From: DASQDN01 sp035630195
GTDB lineage: Bacteria > Acidobacteriota > Terriglobia > Bryobacterales > Bryobacteraceae
NCBI GenBank assembly: GCA_035630195.1
Contig: DASQLD010000726.1
Coordinates: forward strand, 1-13,170
Direction of reading: 5' to 3'
Length of the DNA stretch: 13,170 bases
The notes under the pieces are model-generated. The model saw nothing but the letters and a program-made list of their open reading frames with translations, ran no database searches and had not been told where the DNA came from. Positions 6,656 to 13,170 of the stretch are shown one piece after another (the first letter of the stretch is position 1; each line of letters opens with the position of its first letter). The position numbers were made by a program, and so were the translations under genes.

Positions 6656-7579
6656 CTATTTACGCTTTCGAGCAGCCGTTGGAGCTGTTGCCGGGGGCGG
6701 CACGCTCAGACCCAAAGCACGGCGTTGCGTCTTAGCTTTCAACGAGACTTCAGAGTTTGGATAGTTAGTGATGACGTTCAAGAACTCCCGCGCCGCCTCA
6801 TTGCGTTGACCTGTCTTGAGCAATGCCATCCCTTTCATGTAAGTAGCGTCAGCGGTTTTGTTGTTATCCGGATACTTCTCAAGAACGGCATCAAAGGCCT
6901 TTAAGGCGGCCCCGAACTCATTCTTGTCGTAATGAATCTGACCGATATAGAACTGGGCATTGGGGGCCAGCTCCGTATTCCCGTAGTAGCGCAGGTATTC
7001 CTGAAATCCTTGAGACGCCAAGTCGAGATTTCCGCCACTCCGATCGCGCAATGCGCTTTCGTAAACCGACTTGGCGGACATCCCCGCAGGGGGCGCATTT
7101 GATGGAGCCGTCGGCGATCCATCTAGACCAGTACCGGTAGCGGGTGGCGGAGCAGGGGGCGCACTCATAATCTTTACCGTGTTGTTCAGATCGACGATCT
7201 GCGTTTGCATCTTGTTCATGCGCTCGCTCAAATCGGCGATCGATTCGCGTAAATTTTGAAAGTCGTTGGCGACCTGGTCGATTTTTGCGCCCATATTCGC
7301 AACGGGACCGGCGAGTGTTTTCTGCTGTTCCAGCATCCGGTCCCGGATTCCGCTCTCGAGGACAGCGACCGAAGTGCCAGACTTGTGCGACGCCGCGAGT
7401 GTTTGCTCGACCAGCGTGCGTAGCGCCGTCATCTTCTCGTCGAGCGAGCGCTGTAAAGTCCGTACGTCCTCCTGCAGAAGCGCGACGTCACGCTGCAGTT
7501 GGATCGTTTCCTTGTTCGCGCCTTGCACGGCTATGGGGGCCAGCGCCAACACCCAGGTCATCGGTCTGATCAGCTTCAT
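6656..7579 (-). CDS. cpoB: Tol-Pal system protein CpoB (YbgF)
   Basis: CpoB is the periplasmic partner of TolA that links outer-membrane constriction with peptidoglycan synthesis at division in Proteobacteria; the same role here is inferred. The 307-residue protein has a signal peptide (about 1-20, ending AVQGA), a long coiled coil (about 22-138, many heptad Leu/Ile/Met), a proline-rich linker (140-166) and a TPR region (about 168-290; e.g. AQFYIGQIHYDKNEFGAALK). The coiled coil is longer than in E. coli. The ATG at 7579 has an excellent ribosome site, AGGAGA (7590-7585), 5 bases away. That is unlike most genes in this cluster and fits independent initiation after the hairpin that separates it from pal. 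It ends in a basic RKRK tail. Confidence 0.92.
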   Translation of the reverse strand: MKLIRPMTWVLALAPIAVQGANKETIQLQRDVALLQEDVRTLQRSLDEKMTALRTLVEQTLAASHKSGTSVAVLESGIRDRMLEQQKTLAGPVANMGAKIDQVANDFQNLRESIADLSERMNKMQTQIVDLNNTVKIMSAPPAPPPATGTGLDGSPTAPSNAPPAGMSAKSVYESALRDRSGGNLDLASQGFQEYLRYYGNTELAPNAQFYIGQIHYDKNEFGAALKAFDAVLEKYPDNNKTADATYMKGMALLKTGQRNEAAREFLNVITNYPNSEVSLKAKTQRRALGLSVPPPATAPTAARKRK

Positions 7580-7646
7580 TCAGATCTCCTCTACTAGTGT
7601 CTCGCGTTTGACGCAGCTGCGCTTCTCAAGTCGCGACAAACAACGA

Positions 7647-7677
7647 AGGGCCGGGAGGATGCTTCTCTCCCGGCCCT
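7647..7677 (-). terminator. Strong hairpin between pal and cpoB (terminator or attenuator)
   Basis: An 11-bp perfect, GC-rich stem, AGGGCCGGGAG (7647-7657) with CTCCCGGCCCT (7667-7677), has a 9-base loop. On the minus strand it begins 16 bases after the pal stop and is followed by TCGTTGTTTGT, a T-rich tail. This fits an intrinsic terminator or partial attenuator that would lower cpoB and downstream transcription relative to tolQ-pal. The tail is not a pure T run, so read-through is likely. Confidence 0.7.
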
Positions 7678-7693
7678 AGTCCTCTTTGAGCAG

Positions 7694-8497
7694 TTATTGC
7701 CCGACGGCGAAGTGGGCTCGGCGATTTCGCTGCCAGCATCCCTCATTCGACTCCGTACACTGCGGCCGTTCATTGCCGTAGCTTACAGGCCTTAGACGAT
7801 CCGCCGGAACACCGAGTTGCACTAGAAACTCCTTGGCCGCTGTAGCGCGACGGTCAGCCAGTCCGAGGTTGTATTCGGCCGATCCGCGCTCGTCCGCGTG
7901 CCCTTCCACGCTGATGGCGGCTTCCGGATTCTCAGCAAATATGGCCTTCAGGACTTCCGCATTGCGCGATAGGACTGCGCGAGCGTCCTCCCGAATGGTG
8001 CTGCTATCGTAGTCGAACAGTGCATCCTGCACTTCCTGGGCTACCCACTCCGATACACTTCTTCGTACCTTGGTGCGGGCGGGTGGAGGCGGAGGCGGCG
8101 GCGCGGTCACATTCACACTGGCAGTCGCGCTGGCGGTTCCTCCGGGTCCCGTAGCCGTAAGCGTGTAGGTGGTCGTGTTGCCTGGGAACACCTGACGGCT
8201 ACCGGTAGCGTTCACCGTTCCGATGCCTGGCTCAATCCGGACATCAGTGGTCGCGCCGGCGACTGTCCAACGTAGCGTTCCCGCCTGGCCCCGTTCCACA
8301 GTCGACGGTTCCACTTCAAAAGATGAAATCGTAGGAGCATCCGGTTTTGGCGGATCCGGTTTAACAACGGGCGCCGGCGGTGGCGGCGGAGCCGGGGGTG
8401 GAACCTTCTTCTTACAACCAACGGCAAACATGCTCAACGTCATCGCGACGAGGACAGTGCCTAAATTCTTTCGACTTGCGATATTGTGAATTCCCAT
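7694..8497 (-). CDS. pal: Peptidoglycan-associated lipoprotein Pal with Ig-like insertion
   Basis: Pal anchors the outer membrane to peptidoglycan and is moved by TolB and TolA. The 267-residue protein has a lipoprotein signal ending FAVGC (lipid Cys28), a proline-rich spacer (32-55), an Ig-like beta domain (about 55-132, with ISSFEVEPSTVERG and TTTYTLTATGPGG), a second proline run (133-139) and an OmpA-like domain (about 158-267). The last shows DALFDYDSSTIR (158-169), GHADERGSAEYN (199-210) and ADRRA, the residues that contact peptidoglycan, and ends with QRNRRAHF. Two Cys (247, 254) could form a disulfide. It is longer than E. coli Pal because of the added domain. Start: ATG 8497 preceded by AGGAGG at an 11-base distance; an in-frame TTG at 8524 overlaps that site and is less likely. 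It lies 34 bases after tolB. Confidence 0.95.
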   Translation of the reverse strand: MGIHNIASRKNLGTVLVAMTLSMFAVGCKKKVPPPAPPPPPAPVVKPDPPKPDAPTISSFEVEPSTVERGQAGTLRWTVAGATTDVRIEPGIGTVNATGSRQVFPGNTTTYTLTATGPGGTASATASVNVTAPPPPPPPARTKVRRSVSEWVAQEVQDALFDYDSSTIREDARAVLSRNAEVLKAIFAENPEAAISVEGHADERGSAEYNLGLADRRATAAKEFLVQLGVPADRLRPVSYGNERPQCTESNEGCWQRNRRAHFAVGQ

Positions 8498-8508
8498 CCG
8501 GGAACTTG

Positions 8509-8514
8509 CCTCCT
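8509..8514 (-). promoter_or_regulatory. Ribosome binding site of pal
   Basis: The minus strand reads AGGAGG here, a perfect Shine-Dalgarno core, 11 bases before the ATG at 8497. It decides the pal start in favour of this ATG over the TTG at 8524, which lies upstream of the site. The spacing is longer than optimal. Confidence 0.7.
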
Positions 8515-8531
8515 GAAATTTCAACTACGCT

Positions 8532-9926
8532 CTACTTGTTGCTCCACACCGGCATGGTGTTATCGCCCGTTGTGGTCAACTGTTTCACCTGTGTTCCATC
8601 CGCAAGCATGGTGTAGATATTCGTGCGCCCCCCACGCTTGGAAGAAAATACGATGTGCCGCCCATCAGGACCCCAGGTAGGGTTCTCGTTCCGCCCCGCT
8701 CCGTGAGTCAACTGCACAAACTCGCGAGTTGCGACATTCATCACGAAAACGTTGAAGTTTCCGGGTTCGAAGCCGCGCGTCCACGAGAACGCGATGTGCT
8801 GTCCGTCAGGATGCCAACCCGGGTTGGAAGCTTCTCCTTCCCCCGTCGTCAGCCGTATAATGTCGGCGCCTTCAATATTCATTTTATATATTTGTTGGGG
8901 TCCGGAGCGACCGGAAACAAAAACAATCTCGTTTCCGGTCTTAGGATTAACCTTAGGCTCCATCTCTACGAAGCGGGAATGGGTCAATCGTTTGAGCCCA
9001 CTGCCATTGACGTCCGCGATATATATCTGCGCATAGCCACCCGCCAAAGTTGATGAAAACACAAGCTGTTTCCCGTCAGGAGTAAAAAAAGGCGTAGCGT
9101 TCATCGAGGCATTTTGATTGAAGAACGGCAACCGCCGAGACGTTTCGAGTGAATGGATCAGGATTTCCGGCTGCGTCCGGACATAAGTTGTAAATGCGAC
9201 TTTCGATCCATCTGGCGAAACGGCAGGGGTCGTGGAAATCGATCCGTACTTCGTGATTTGCCGCTGATTTGCCCCATCGTAGTCCATCGCCCAAATCTCT
9301 TTCGTGCCGGTTCGGTTGGAGACGAAGACGATTTTCGAACCCGCCAGACTCGACATTCCAAACTGCTTGAGAATGTCGGCCGCGAAATCGCGGGCCACCT
9401 GTCTAGCGCCGGCCTCATCGAGGGTAGAGTTATAGATCTTGCCGAATACTTGAGCATTGGCTGCGTCGGGCTGATTGACATTGTAGAACCAACCCATCAA
9501 CACCAGACGACCACCCTGGGCCGCCGTGTATCCGAAGGCAAGGTAATTCGCGCTAACGGGTGGGCCGGCCCAATCGGAGAGGTACATTCCTGTCGGAGCA
9601 GATGTTGGCGGGGCGGCGCCTCGTTTGGGAGGGGCCGGCGGTGGAGGGGCTTGTCCACCGCGAATATCCTGCGGCTGCTGCGGAGCCTGTAATGGGTACG
9701 AGGTCCGAGGAGCCATACGAAACAAACCCGACTGCTCGACTTCCGCCCACAACGTAGAATTGAACGTGCCCATCAGCCGGGTGGCATCGCCGGAACCGCG
9801 AAACTCCGGAATGGCTATTACGCCCTTGCCACCCTGGCCGGTGAGTTCTACCAGAATGCGATTCTGTGCAACCGCTACCAGCGCAGCCACCGCAAAGCCC
9901 GAAACAAGAAGTGTCTTCTTTGTCAT
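8532..9926 (-). CDS. tolB: Tol-Pal translocation protein TolB
   Basis: TolB is a periplasmic beta-propeller that binds Pal and TolA. The 464-residue protein has a signal peptide (about 1-20, LLVSGFAVAALVAVA), an N-terminal TolB_N domain (about 24-190) and a propeller (about 195-464) of PD40-type repeats, each with a (P)DG turn such as VSPDGSKVAFT, TPDGKQLVFSS, HPDGQHIAFSW and GPDGRHIVFSS. The N-terminal domain is interrupted by a proline/glutamine-rich stretch at about 79-112 (for example GGQAPPPPAPPKRG) not found in E. coli TolB. The ATG at 9926 overlaps the stop of the TonB-like gene (TGATG) and starts a good signal peptide. A TTG at 9944 would add six residues and is less convincing. No ribosome site is visible, so coupled translation is likely. 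Confidence 0.95.
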   Translation of the reverse strand: MTKKTLLVSGFAVAALVAVAQNRILVELTGQGGKGVIAIPEFRGSGDATRLMGTFNSTLWAEVEQSGLFRMAPRTSYPLQAPQQPQDIRGGQAPPPPAPPKRGAAPPTSAPTGMYLSDWAGPPVSANYLAFGYTAAQGGRLVLMGWFYNVNQPDAANAQVFGKIYNSTLDEAGARQVARDFAADILKQFGMSSLAGSKIVFVSNRTGTKEIWAMDYDGANQRQITKYGSISTTPAVSPDGSKVAFTTYVRTQPEILIHSLETSRRLPFFNQNASMNATPFFTPDGKQLVFSSTLAGGYAQIYIADVNGSGLKRLTHSRFVEMEPKVNPKTGNEIVFVSGRSGPQQIYKMNIEGADIIRLTTGEGEASNPGWHPDGQHIAFSWTRGFEPGNFNVFVMNVATREFVQLTHGAGRNENPTWGPDGRHIVFSSKRGGRTNIYTMLADGTQVKQLTTTGDNTMPVWSNK

Positions 9927-10699
9927 CACTGTAACCGGAACCAAAACTCGATTGTCGCTGAGTCACGCTCGTACTGCGCAGGGAGCGGCGGAAATGGATT
10001 GGAAAGCAATATCGCTCGTTGCGCCGATTGATCCATAGCGAAGTTGCCGCTGGACCGTGCAACCCGAACGTTCGAAACATTACCAGTACGTTGAATATCG
10101 AAGGTTACGACAACCGGATTGCGTACGGTGGAATCGAGATCCTGCGAGCGCCAGTTGCGGGCAACCTTGTCCCGGAGCAGTTGCTCGTAATAGCCGAACC
10201 GATTGCCGAACGGACTAGTACTCCCCGAGCCCACTCCACCACCACCGGGAGCCTGGCTGAACATCGGGGACGTTACGGCCTGGCCGGTACTGCTATAAAC
10301 CTGATTCGGCTTCGGATCGCGAACGGAGCTATATTTCTGAGGTGTGGTCGGAGGCGCAGGCTTGGCGGAATTCCGGCTCTTCAGCGCGATCGCCTTCGGA
10401 TCTTCCTTCACCGTCGCTTTCGGCTGAGGCTTAACCGGCGCGGACGGGACTTGCGACTCGGTGTCGTTGGCGACCGGGTTGATGCGACCCTCACGAGACT
10501 GAATCGGAATTCGCTCAACCGGAGTAATCCCGACAGCGCCCCCACCGAGCGACTGCGGGTCGCCCCACCGTTCGATCTTCGGCGAAACGGTAGCATAGAT
10601 CACAGCAAGCGCCGCGATGCCAAGATGCAGCACGATCGATACGACCAAAGGACTTCGTAGCGATTCGCGTTCATCGAGGATATCCGCATGCTGTGACAT
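9926..10699 (-). CDS. TonB/TolA-like energy-transducing protein
   Basis: A 257-residue inner-membrane-anchored protein. A short cytoplasmic head precedes one membrane span (about 17-38, LVVSIVLHLGIAALAV), whose SxxxH pattern (Ser21 and His25) is typical of TonB and TolA and couples to TolQ-TolR/ExbB-ExbD. A Pro/Lys/Ser-rich periplasmic stretch follows (about 60-165, including a glycine-rich GGGGVGSGS), then a C-terminal TonB/TolA-like domain (about 168-257) with PVVVTFDIQRTGNVSNVRV and a hydrophobic NPFPPLPAQY. Position between tolR and tolB makes it the functional TolA, although the C-terminal domain reads as TonB-type. The ATG at 10699 overlaps the tolR stop (TAATG); the TGA overlaps the tolB start. 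TolA versus TonB naming is the only doubt. Confidence 0.9.
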   Translation of the reverse strand: MSQHADILDERESLRSPLVVSIVLHLGIAALAVIYATVSPKIERWGDPQSLGGGAVGITPVERIPIQSREGRINPVANDTESQVPSAPVKPQPKATVKEDPKAIALKSRNSAKPAPPTTPQKYSSVRDPKPNQVYSSTGQAVTSPMFSQAPGGGGVGSGSTSPFGNRFGYYEQLLRDKVARNWRSQDLDSTVRNPVVVTFDIQRTGNVSNVRVARSSGNFAMDQSAQRAILLSNPFPPLPAQYERDSATIEFWFRLQ

Positions 10700-11148
10700 T
10701 ACTTACGGCGGTCGGCCTCATCCTCCGGCCGCGTTACTACCCGGACATCCAGCTTCGATTCGCCAAGCGTACTGATCACCTGGGCAATGGGATCCCAAAC
10801 GGTATTTTTATCGGCTCGGACATACACACCCTTTTGGTTCGGGTACTGAGCCTTGATGGTGGCGCCGAGCGCGTTTAGATTCACCGGCTTCTCGGCAACA
10901 TAGGTTTCCCCATTTTTCGTAATCGTAACCACCGGCAACTCTTCGGTCGTGTTCCGCACCTGCCTCACCTGCGGCACTTCCACTTCAAGACCGAACTCCA
11001 TCACTTGCGCAGTCAACATGAAGATAATCAGCAGCACGAGCACCACATCGACTAGAGGAACGACATTGATTTCGGATAACGTTCCTGTGCTGCCGCGAAA
11101 GCGGCTTCGTCCATTACCGTTGCCCGAAGATCCGACCGAAAAACCCAT
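10699..11148 (-). CDS. tolR: TolR/ExbD-family proton-channel protein
   Basis: A 149-residue inner-membrane protein that, with TolQ, uses the proton gradient to drive the TolA-like partner. A glycine/serine-rich cytoplasmic N-terminus (1-24) is followed by the family signature SEINVVPLVDVVLVLLIIFM (25-44), whose Asp34 is the proton-carrying residue. A periplasmic domain (about 50-140) ends with a short charged tail. The ATG at 11148 is 3 bases after the tolQ stop, and its TAA overlaps the next ATG. Called tolR rather than exbD because tolB, pal and cpoB follow. Confidence 0.93.
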   Translation of the reverse strand: MGFSVGSSGNGNGRSRFRGSTGTLSEINVVPLVDVVLVLLIIFMLTAQVMEFGLEVEVPQVRQVRNTTEELPVVTITKNGETYVAEKPVNLNALGATIKAQYPNQKGVYVRADKNTVWDPIAQVISTLGESKLDVRVVTRPEDEADRRK

Positions 11149-11151
11149 ATA

Positions 11152-11829
11152 CTAATCCCCGAAACTACGCTCGGTCATGTTGAGAAACTCGAGCGAGAAA
11201 TCTTCCATCCGCGCTCCGAACTCTCGAATGGTGTGTCCGAAGTAGTTGTAGAAGACGGCTGCCGGAATCGCGGCCGCAAGGCCCATGGCAGTGGCAAGCA
11301 AGGCTTCCGATATGCCGGGACCAACTGCGCGCAAACTGGCCCCGCCGGCCTGAGCCAAGGCTCCAAACGCAGACATGATACCCCAGACCGTACCAAAAAG
11401 CCCGATAAACGGCGATACGGTGGCAGTTGTAGCAAGCCAGTTCATGCTGCGCTCCAGACGCGTTACCTCTTCGCTGATACCCAGTTGCAGAGTTCTCTCC
11501 AGGGCAAGCTTATTTGTTAAAGTGCCTCTGGCTTTGACTTGGCGGTCGATCTCGCTGTAGCCGAAATCGAACACCGTAACGAGCGGAGAGATTCGGAACT
11601 GCTCGCTGGCGACAGCAACAGAATCCATGCTGTTCGCTTTGCGGAAAGCGCGCAGAAAATGCGCATTGGCGCCACGGGCGCTGCGGAAGCGCGACCACTT
11701 GGAAAAGATAATGGTCCACGAAACGAGAGACAGCGCCAGCAGGATGGCTAGCACGGCCCAGGACACCGGACCGGAATGAATGACGGCTTCGGTGATGCTG
11801 ACCTGAATCAGGAGTATGGGTGCGGGCAA
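11152..11829 (-). CDS. tolQ: TolQ/ExbB/MotA-family proton-channel protein
   Basis: A 225-residue inner-membrane protein with three predicted spans: about 22-43, 131-156 and 172-195. The long cytoplasmic loop (44-130) and the signature SPFIGLFGTVWGIMSAF (139-155) are typical of TolQ. It forms the pentameric motor core around the TolR helices. It is the first gene of the Tol-Pal cluster, 120 bases after the Spy-like gene. No ATG fits the N-terminus: the frame is closed upstream by TAG. The start is taken as TTG at 11829 with GGAGG (11846-11842) 12 bases upstream. Rare start plus long spacing may mean modest initiation. Tol rather than Exb naming rests on its neighbours. Confidence 0.92.
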   Translation of the reverse strand: MPAPILLIQVSITEAVIHSGPVSWAVLAILLALSLVSWTIIFSKWSRFRSARGANAHFLRAFRKANSMDSVAVASEQFRISPLVTVFDFGYSEIDRQVKARGTLTNKLALERTLQLGISEEVTRLERSMNWLATTATVSPFIGLFGTVWGIMSAFGALAQAGGASLRAVGPGISEALLATAMGLAAAIPAAVFYNYFGHTIREFGARMEDFSLEFLNMTERSFGD

Positions 11830-11949
11830 GAAGGGAAAGCGCCTCCGGTTACTATTCTAACCGCCACAACAGAAACATATCATTCTGTTTGGAAAGTTAG
11901 ACGCGCTTTGAGACTTGAAAGACGGCCCTAGCGACGCAAATGGCGCAGA

Positions 11950-12318
11950 CTACTGTTTAGCCTGTAATTCGCCCATCATTTTCTGGAACTTGACCTTCTG
12001 ATCCTCCTGGAGAATCCGAAGGATACGACCTTTTCCGGTGGCACGAACGTCTTCCATCTGTGCCTGCGCGTACTGATAGTACGTCATGAAGTCGTCGAGA
12101 ATACGTCGAAATTCTTCTGTCTGGTCGGGCGTGAGATTCAGTTCTTTCTTGAATCGATGCAGGCTGATCTCACGACCCGCTTCGTTCCATGCGAGGGGCT
12201 TATGACGCTCTGGCGGAAAAGCCAGCCATATTCCAACTGCCCCGGTTGCTGCGCCGGCTAGAAAAACGCAGAGGAGCGTCAACAGAATACTGGGACTCTG
12301 CCAGGGCGCTCGAGACAT
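11950..12318 (-). CDS. Small membrane-anchored Spy/CpxP-like protein
   Basis: A 122-residue protein with one N-terminal membrane span or uncleaved signal (about 10-33, ILLTLLCVFLAGAATGAVGI) and a helical, charged periplasmic part. The pattern ELNLTPDQTEEFRRIL (59-74) and later RILRILQEDQKVKFQKMM (98-115) resembles the LTxxQ-type helical repeats of Spy/CpxP and heavy-metal-resistance (CnrX-like) proteins that bind misfolded protein or metal. No His/Met metal cluster is obvious, so a stress or chaperone role is more likely than metal sensing; this is inference. The ATG at 12318 overlaps the TAA of the anti-sigma gene (TAATG), so the two are translationally coupled. It probably belongs to the sigma/anti-sigma circuit. 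Confidence 0.7.
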   Translation of the reverse strand: MSRAPWQSPSILLTLLCVFLAGAATGAVGIWLAFPPERHKPLAWNEAGREISLHRFKKELNLTPDQTEEFRRILDDFMTYYQYAQAQMEDVRATGKGRILRILQEDQKVKFQKMMGELQAKQ

Positions 12319-12791
12319 TACCGCGAATCCTGGTAAGTGGTGAGATTTACCAGGACGACCTGGCGGTCGCGCTCCGAATCTACCTCTGTGTCCATGTTGA
12401 CAGGGATATACCGCTCATCTCCGGCTAAAATCATGCCCGGATCACCATAGGCAGTTGCCTGATCCTGCTCAGCAGACATGAAAACCACACCAATCAGCAC
12501 CAGAAATGTAGCCGAAGCATACGCCAAACGCTTGGCAAACATCGACTCCGCGAACAAACTCCAAACTGAAGGTCGCGCCTGCGTCTCGATCCGGGTCATT
12601 AACCGCGCGTAGAACGCAGCGTCCGGCTCAGCTTCCACTTTGAAGGCTCGGCGGAACAACGCCGACTGCTCTCGCATCGCCTCCAACTCTTCCCTGCAAT
12701 CGTCACATTTGCTCAAGTGTTGTTCCACTTCCGGAAACGGACCGCCGCCGTCCAGATACTCTTCAAGACGTTGAATTACAGGCTCATGCAT
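12318..12791 (-). CDS. Zinc-finger (ZAS) transmembrane anti-sigma factor
   Basis: A 157-residue protein with a zf-HC2-type domain at the N-terminus: HLSKCDDC gives His25, Cys29 and Cys32 (HxxxCxxC). This fold in family members clamps an ECF sigma factor. A single span lies at about 87-106 (KRLAYASATFLVLIGVVFMS), leaving a periplasmic tail of about 50 acidic residues (107-157) that would sense envelope state. It lies immediately downstream of the sigma gene, as expected for a cognate pair. Start: ATG at 12791 gives the usual short head before the zinc finger; the in-frame TTG at 12812 would add seven residues. The ribosome site is weak (GGGAAG). It is coupled to the Spy-like gene by TAATG. Confidence 0.88.
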   Translation of the reverse strand: MHEPVIQRLEEYLDGGGPFPEVEQHLSKCDDCREELEAMREQSALFRRAFKVEAEPDAAFYARLMTRIETQARPSVWSLFAESMFAKRLAYASATFLVLIGVVFMSAEQDQATAYGDPGMILAGDERYIPVNMDTEVDSERDRQVVLVNLTTYQDSR

Positions 12792-12858
12792 AGCTTCTTC
12801 CCAAGCACCCAAGAATTTCGGCGTGATTCTTAGCGATCACGTCCGTCAATCGATTCTA

Positions 12859-12896
12859 GAAGCCAGCGAATCTACGTTCGCTATATAATCGGCTTC
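12859..12896 (-). other. Inverted repeat between the sigma and anti-sigma genes
   Basis: Inner arms AGCGAA (12865-12870) and TTCGCT (12877-12882) flank a 6-base loop. Outer arms GAAGCC (12859-12864) and GGCTTC (12891-12896) extend it, with an 8-base AT-rich bulge on one side. It starts 8 bases after the sigma factor stop on the minus strand. There is no T run afterwards, so it is not a standard terminator; an mRNA processing or stability element is possible. The rest of the 113-base gap holds another 5-bp repeat (GTGAT/ATCAC, 12823-12840) and nothing else I can name. Confidence 0.4.
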
Positions 12897-12904
12897 CGTA
12901 CAAC

Positions 12905-13170
12905 TTAGGCAGCAAACGGGTTGGCCCCGCCCTTGCCCAATCGCTGCGCAGCCTTAACTAGCTTCTGCCGCGTACGAAACAGCTTAACCTTAATTGTATT
13001 CTCGTTCATCCCGGTCATCTCGGCTAATTCTTCGACAGAATGACCCTCGACCTCTTTCATAAGCATCAAACTGCGATCCTCATCGGAGATCTTGGACAAC
13101 AACTTAACCAGCAGATCTCGACGAGCCAAAGTCTCGTCTACCGGTACTTTATGGTCTCGCGCGCTCTGAG
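12905..13170 (-). CDS. ECF-type RNA polymerase sigma factor, 3' part only
   Basis: The frame is open from the TAA at 12905 to the right edge of the window, giving about 88 C-terminal residues; the start is outside. The sequence is sigma-70 region 4: KISDEDRSLMLMKEVEGHSV, then EELAEMTGMNENTIKVKLF and RTRQKLVKAA, the helix-turn-helix that reads the -35 element. The variant acidic SLMLMKEVEG in place of the common VxxLxxxEG is within family range. Followed by a zinc-finger anti-sigma gene, so it is very probably an ECF (RpoE-like) factor. Region 2 is not visible, so its subgroup cannot be given. An internal TTG at 13129 is not the real start, since the homologous region continues upstream. Confidence 0.9.
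   Translation of the reverse strand, partial: QSARDHKVPVDETLARRDLLVKLLSKISDEDRSLMLMKEVEGHSVEELAEMTGMNENTIKVKLFRTRQKLVKAAQRLGKGGANPFAA

Noticed and set aside
8080..8400. GGC/GGT-rich repetitive DNA on the plus strand, possible tandem repeat
   Set aside because: It is explained by proline codons of the two linkers in Pal on the minus strand.
9625..10660. Plus-strand open frames opposite tolB and the TonB-like gene
   Set aside because: They are reverse-frame shadows of well-identified genes, with low-complexity or Arg-rich translations.
11854..11859. TAGAAT on the minus strand as a -10 box for tolQ
   Set aside because: It matches 5/6, but the sequence 17 bases upstream (TGATAT) has no resemblance to a -35 box, and it lies very close to the ribosome site.
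12884..12889. Perfect TATAAT on the plus strand
   Set aside because: No -35 partner is present and there is no plus-strand gene downstream; it falls inside the AT-rich bulge of the inverted repeat.

Overview
This window is bacterial and chromosomal in character, with moderate-to-high GC by eye, dense coding and many genes overlapping by a few bases. The gene content suggests an Acidobacteriota member (Solibacter/Bryobacter-like): a Tol-Pal operon whose Pal carries an Ig-like domain and proline-rich linkers, a stand-alone LigD-type polymerase, a bacterial topoisomerase IB, and a purE-purK pair preceded by a remnant of a long-form isocitrate dehydrogenase. This placement is inference; no rRNA or marker-gene comparison was possible. 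No mobile element, CRISPR array, rRNA or tRNA was seen.

Layout from left to right. (1) 23-1968, minus strand: a promoter-like element, then a 73-codon in-frame relic of isocitrate dehydrogenase, purE and purK, with start and stop codons overlapping (TAATG, ATGA). PurE and PurK carry out the two-step carboxylation of AIR in purine synthesis. (2) 2035-2921, minus: a membrane-anchored SRPBCC protein followed by a hairpin terminator candidate. (3) 3098-4003, plus, the only plus-strand gene: a LigD-type polymerase (NHEJ-like primase/polymerase) without ligase or nuclease domains. Its 3' end overlaps by 42 bp the convergent topoisomerase IB gene. (4) 3962-6652, minus: topoisomerase IB, a DeoC-like protein that appears to lack the Schiff-base lysine, and an exported carbohydrate-binding (CBM9-like) protein. 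(5) 6656-11829, minus: tolQ, tolR, a TonB/TolA-like gene, tolB, pal and cpoB, which together form the trans-envelope Tol-Pal machine. Coupling is tight from tolQ to tolB; a strong hairpin separates pal from cpoB. (6) 11950-13170, minus: the 3' end of an ECF-type sigma factor gene, a zinc-finger anti-sigma factor with one membrane span, and a small membrane-anchored Spy/CpxP-like protein. This looks like an envelope-stress signalling set lying directly upstream of the Tol-Pal operon.

Minus-strand genes run in one direction from the right edge to 3962, so envelope sensing, Tol-Pal and the downstream CBM9, DeoC-like and topoisomerase genes could be partly co-transcribed. I did not find an obviously new multi-gene system. 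The items most worth a second look are the isocitrate dehydrogenase relic fused to the purEK operon, the lysine-less DeoC-like protein, the stand-alone polymerase overlapping topoisomerase IB, and the recurrent C-terminal tail on the SRPBCC protein.
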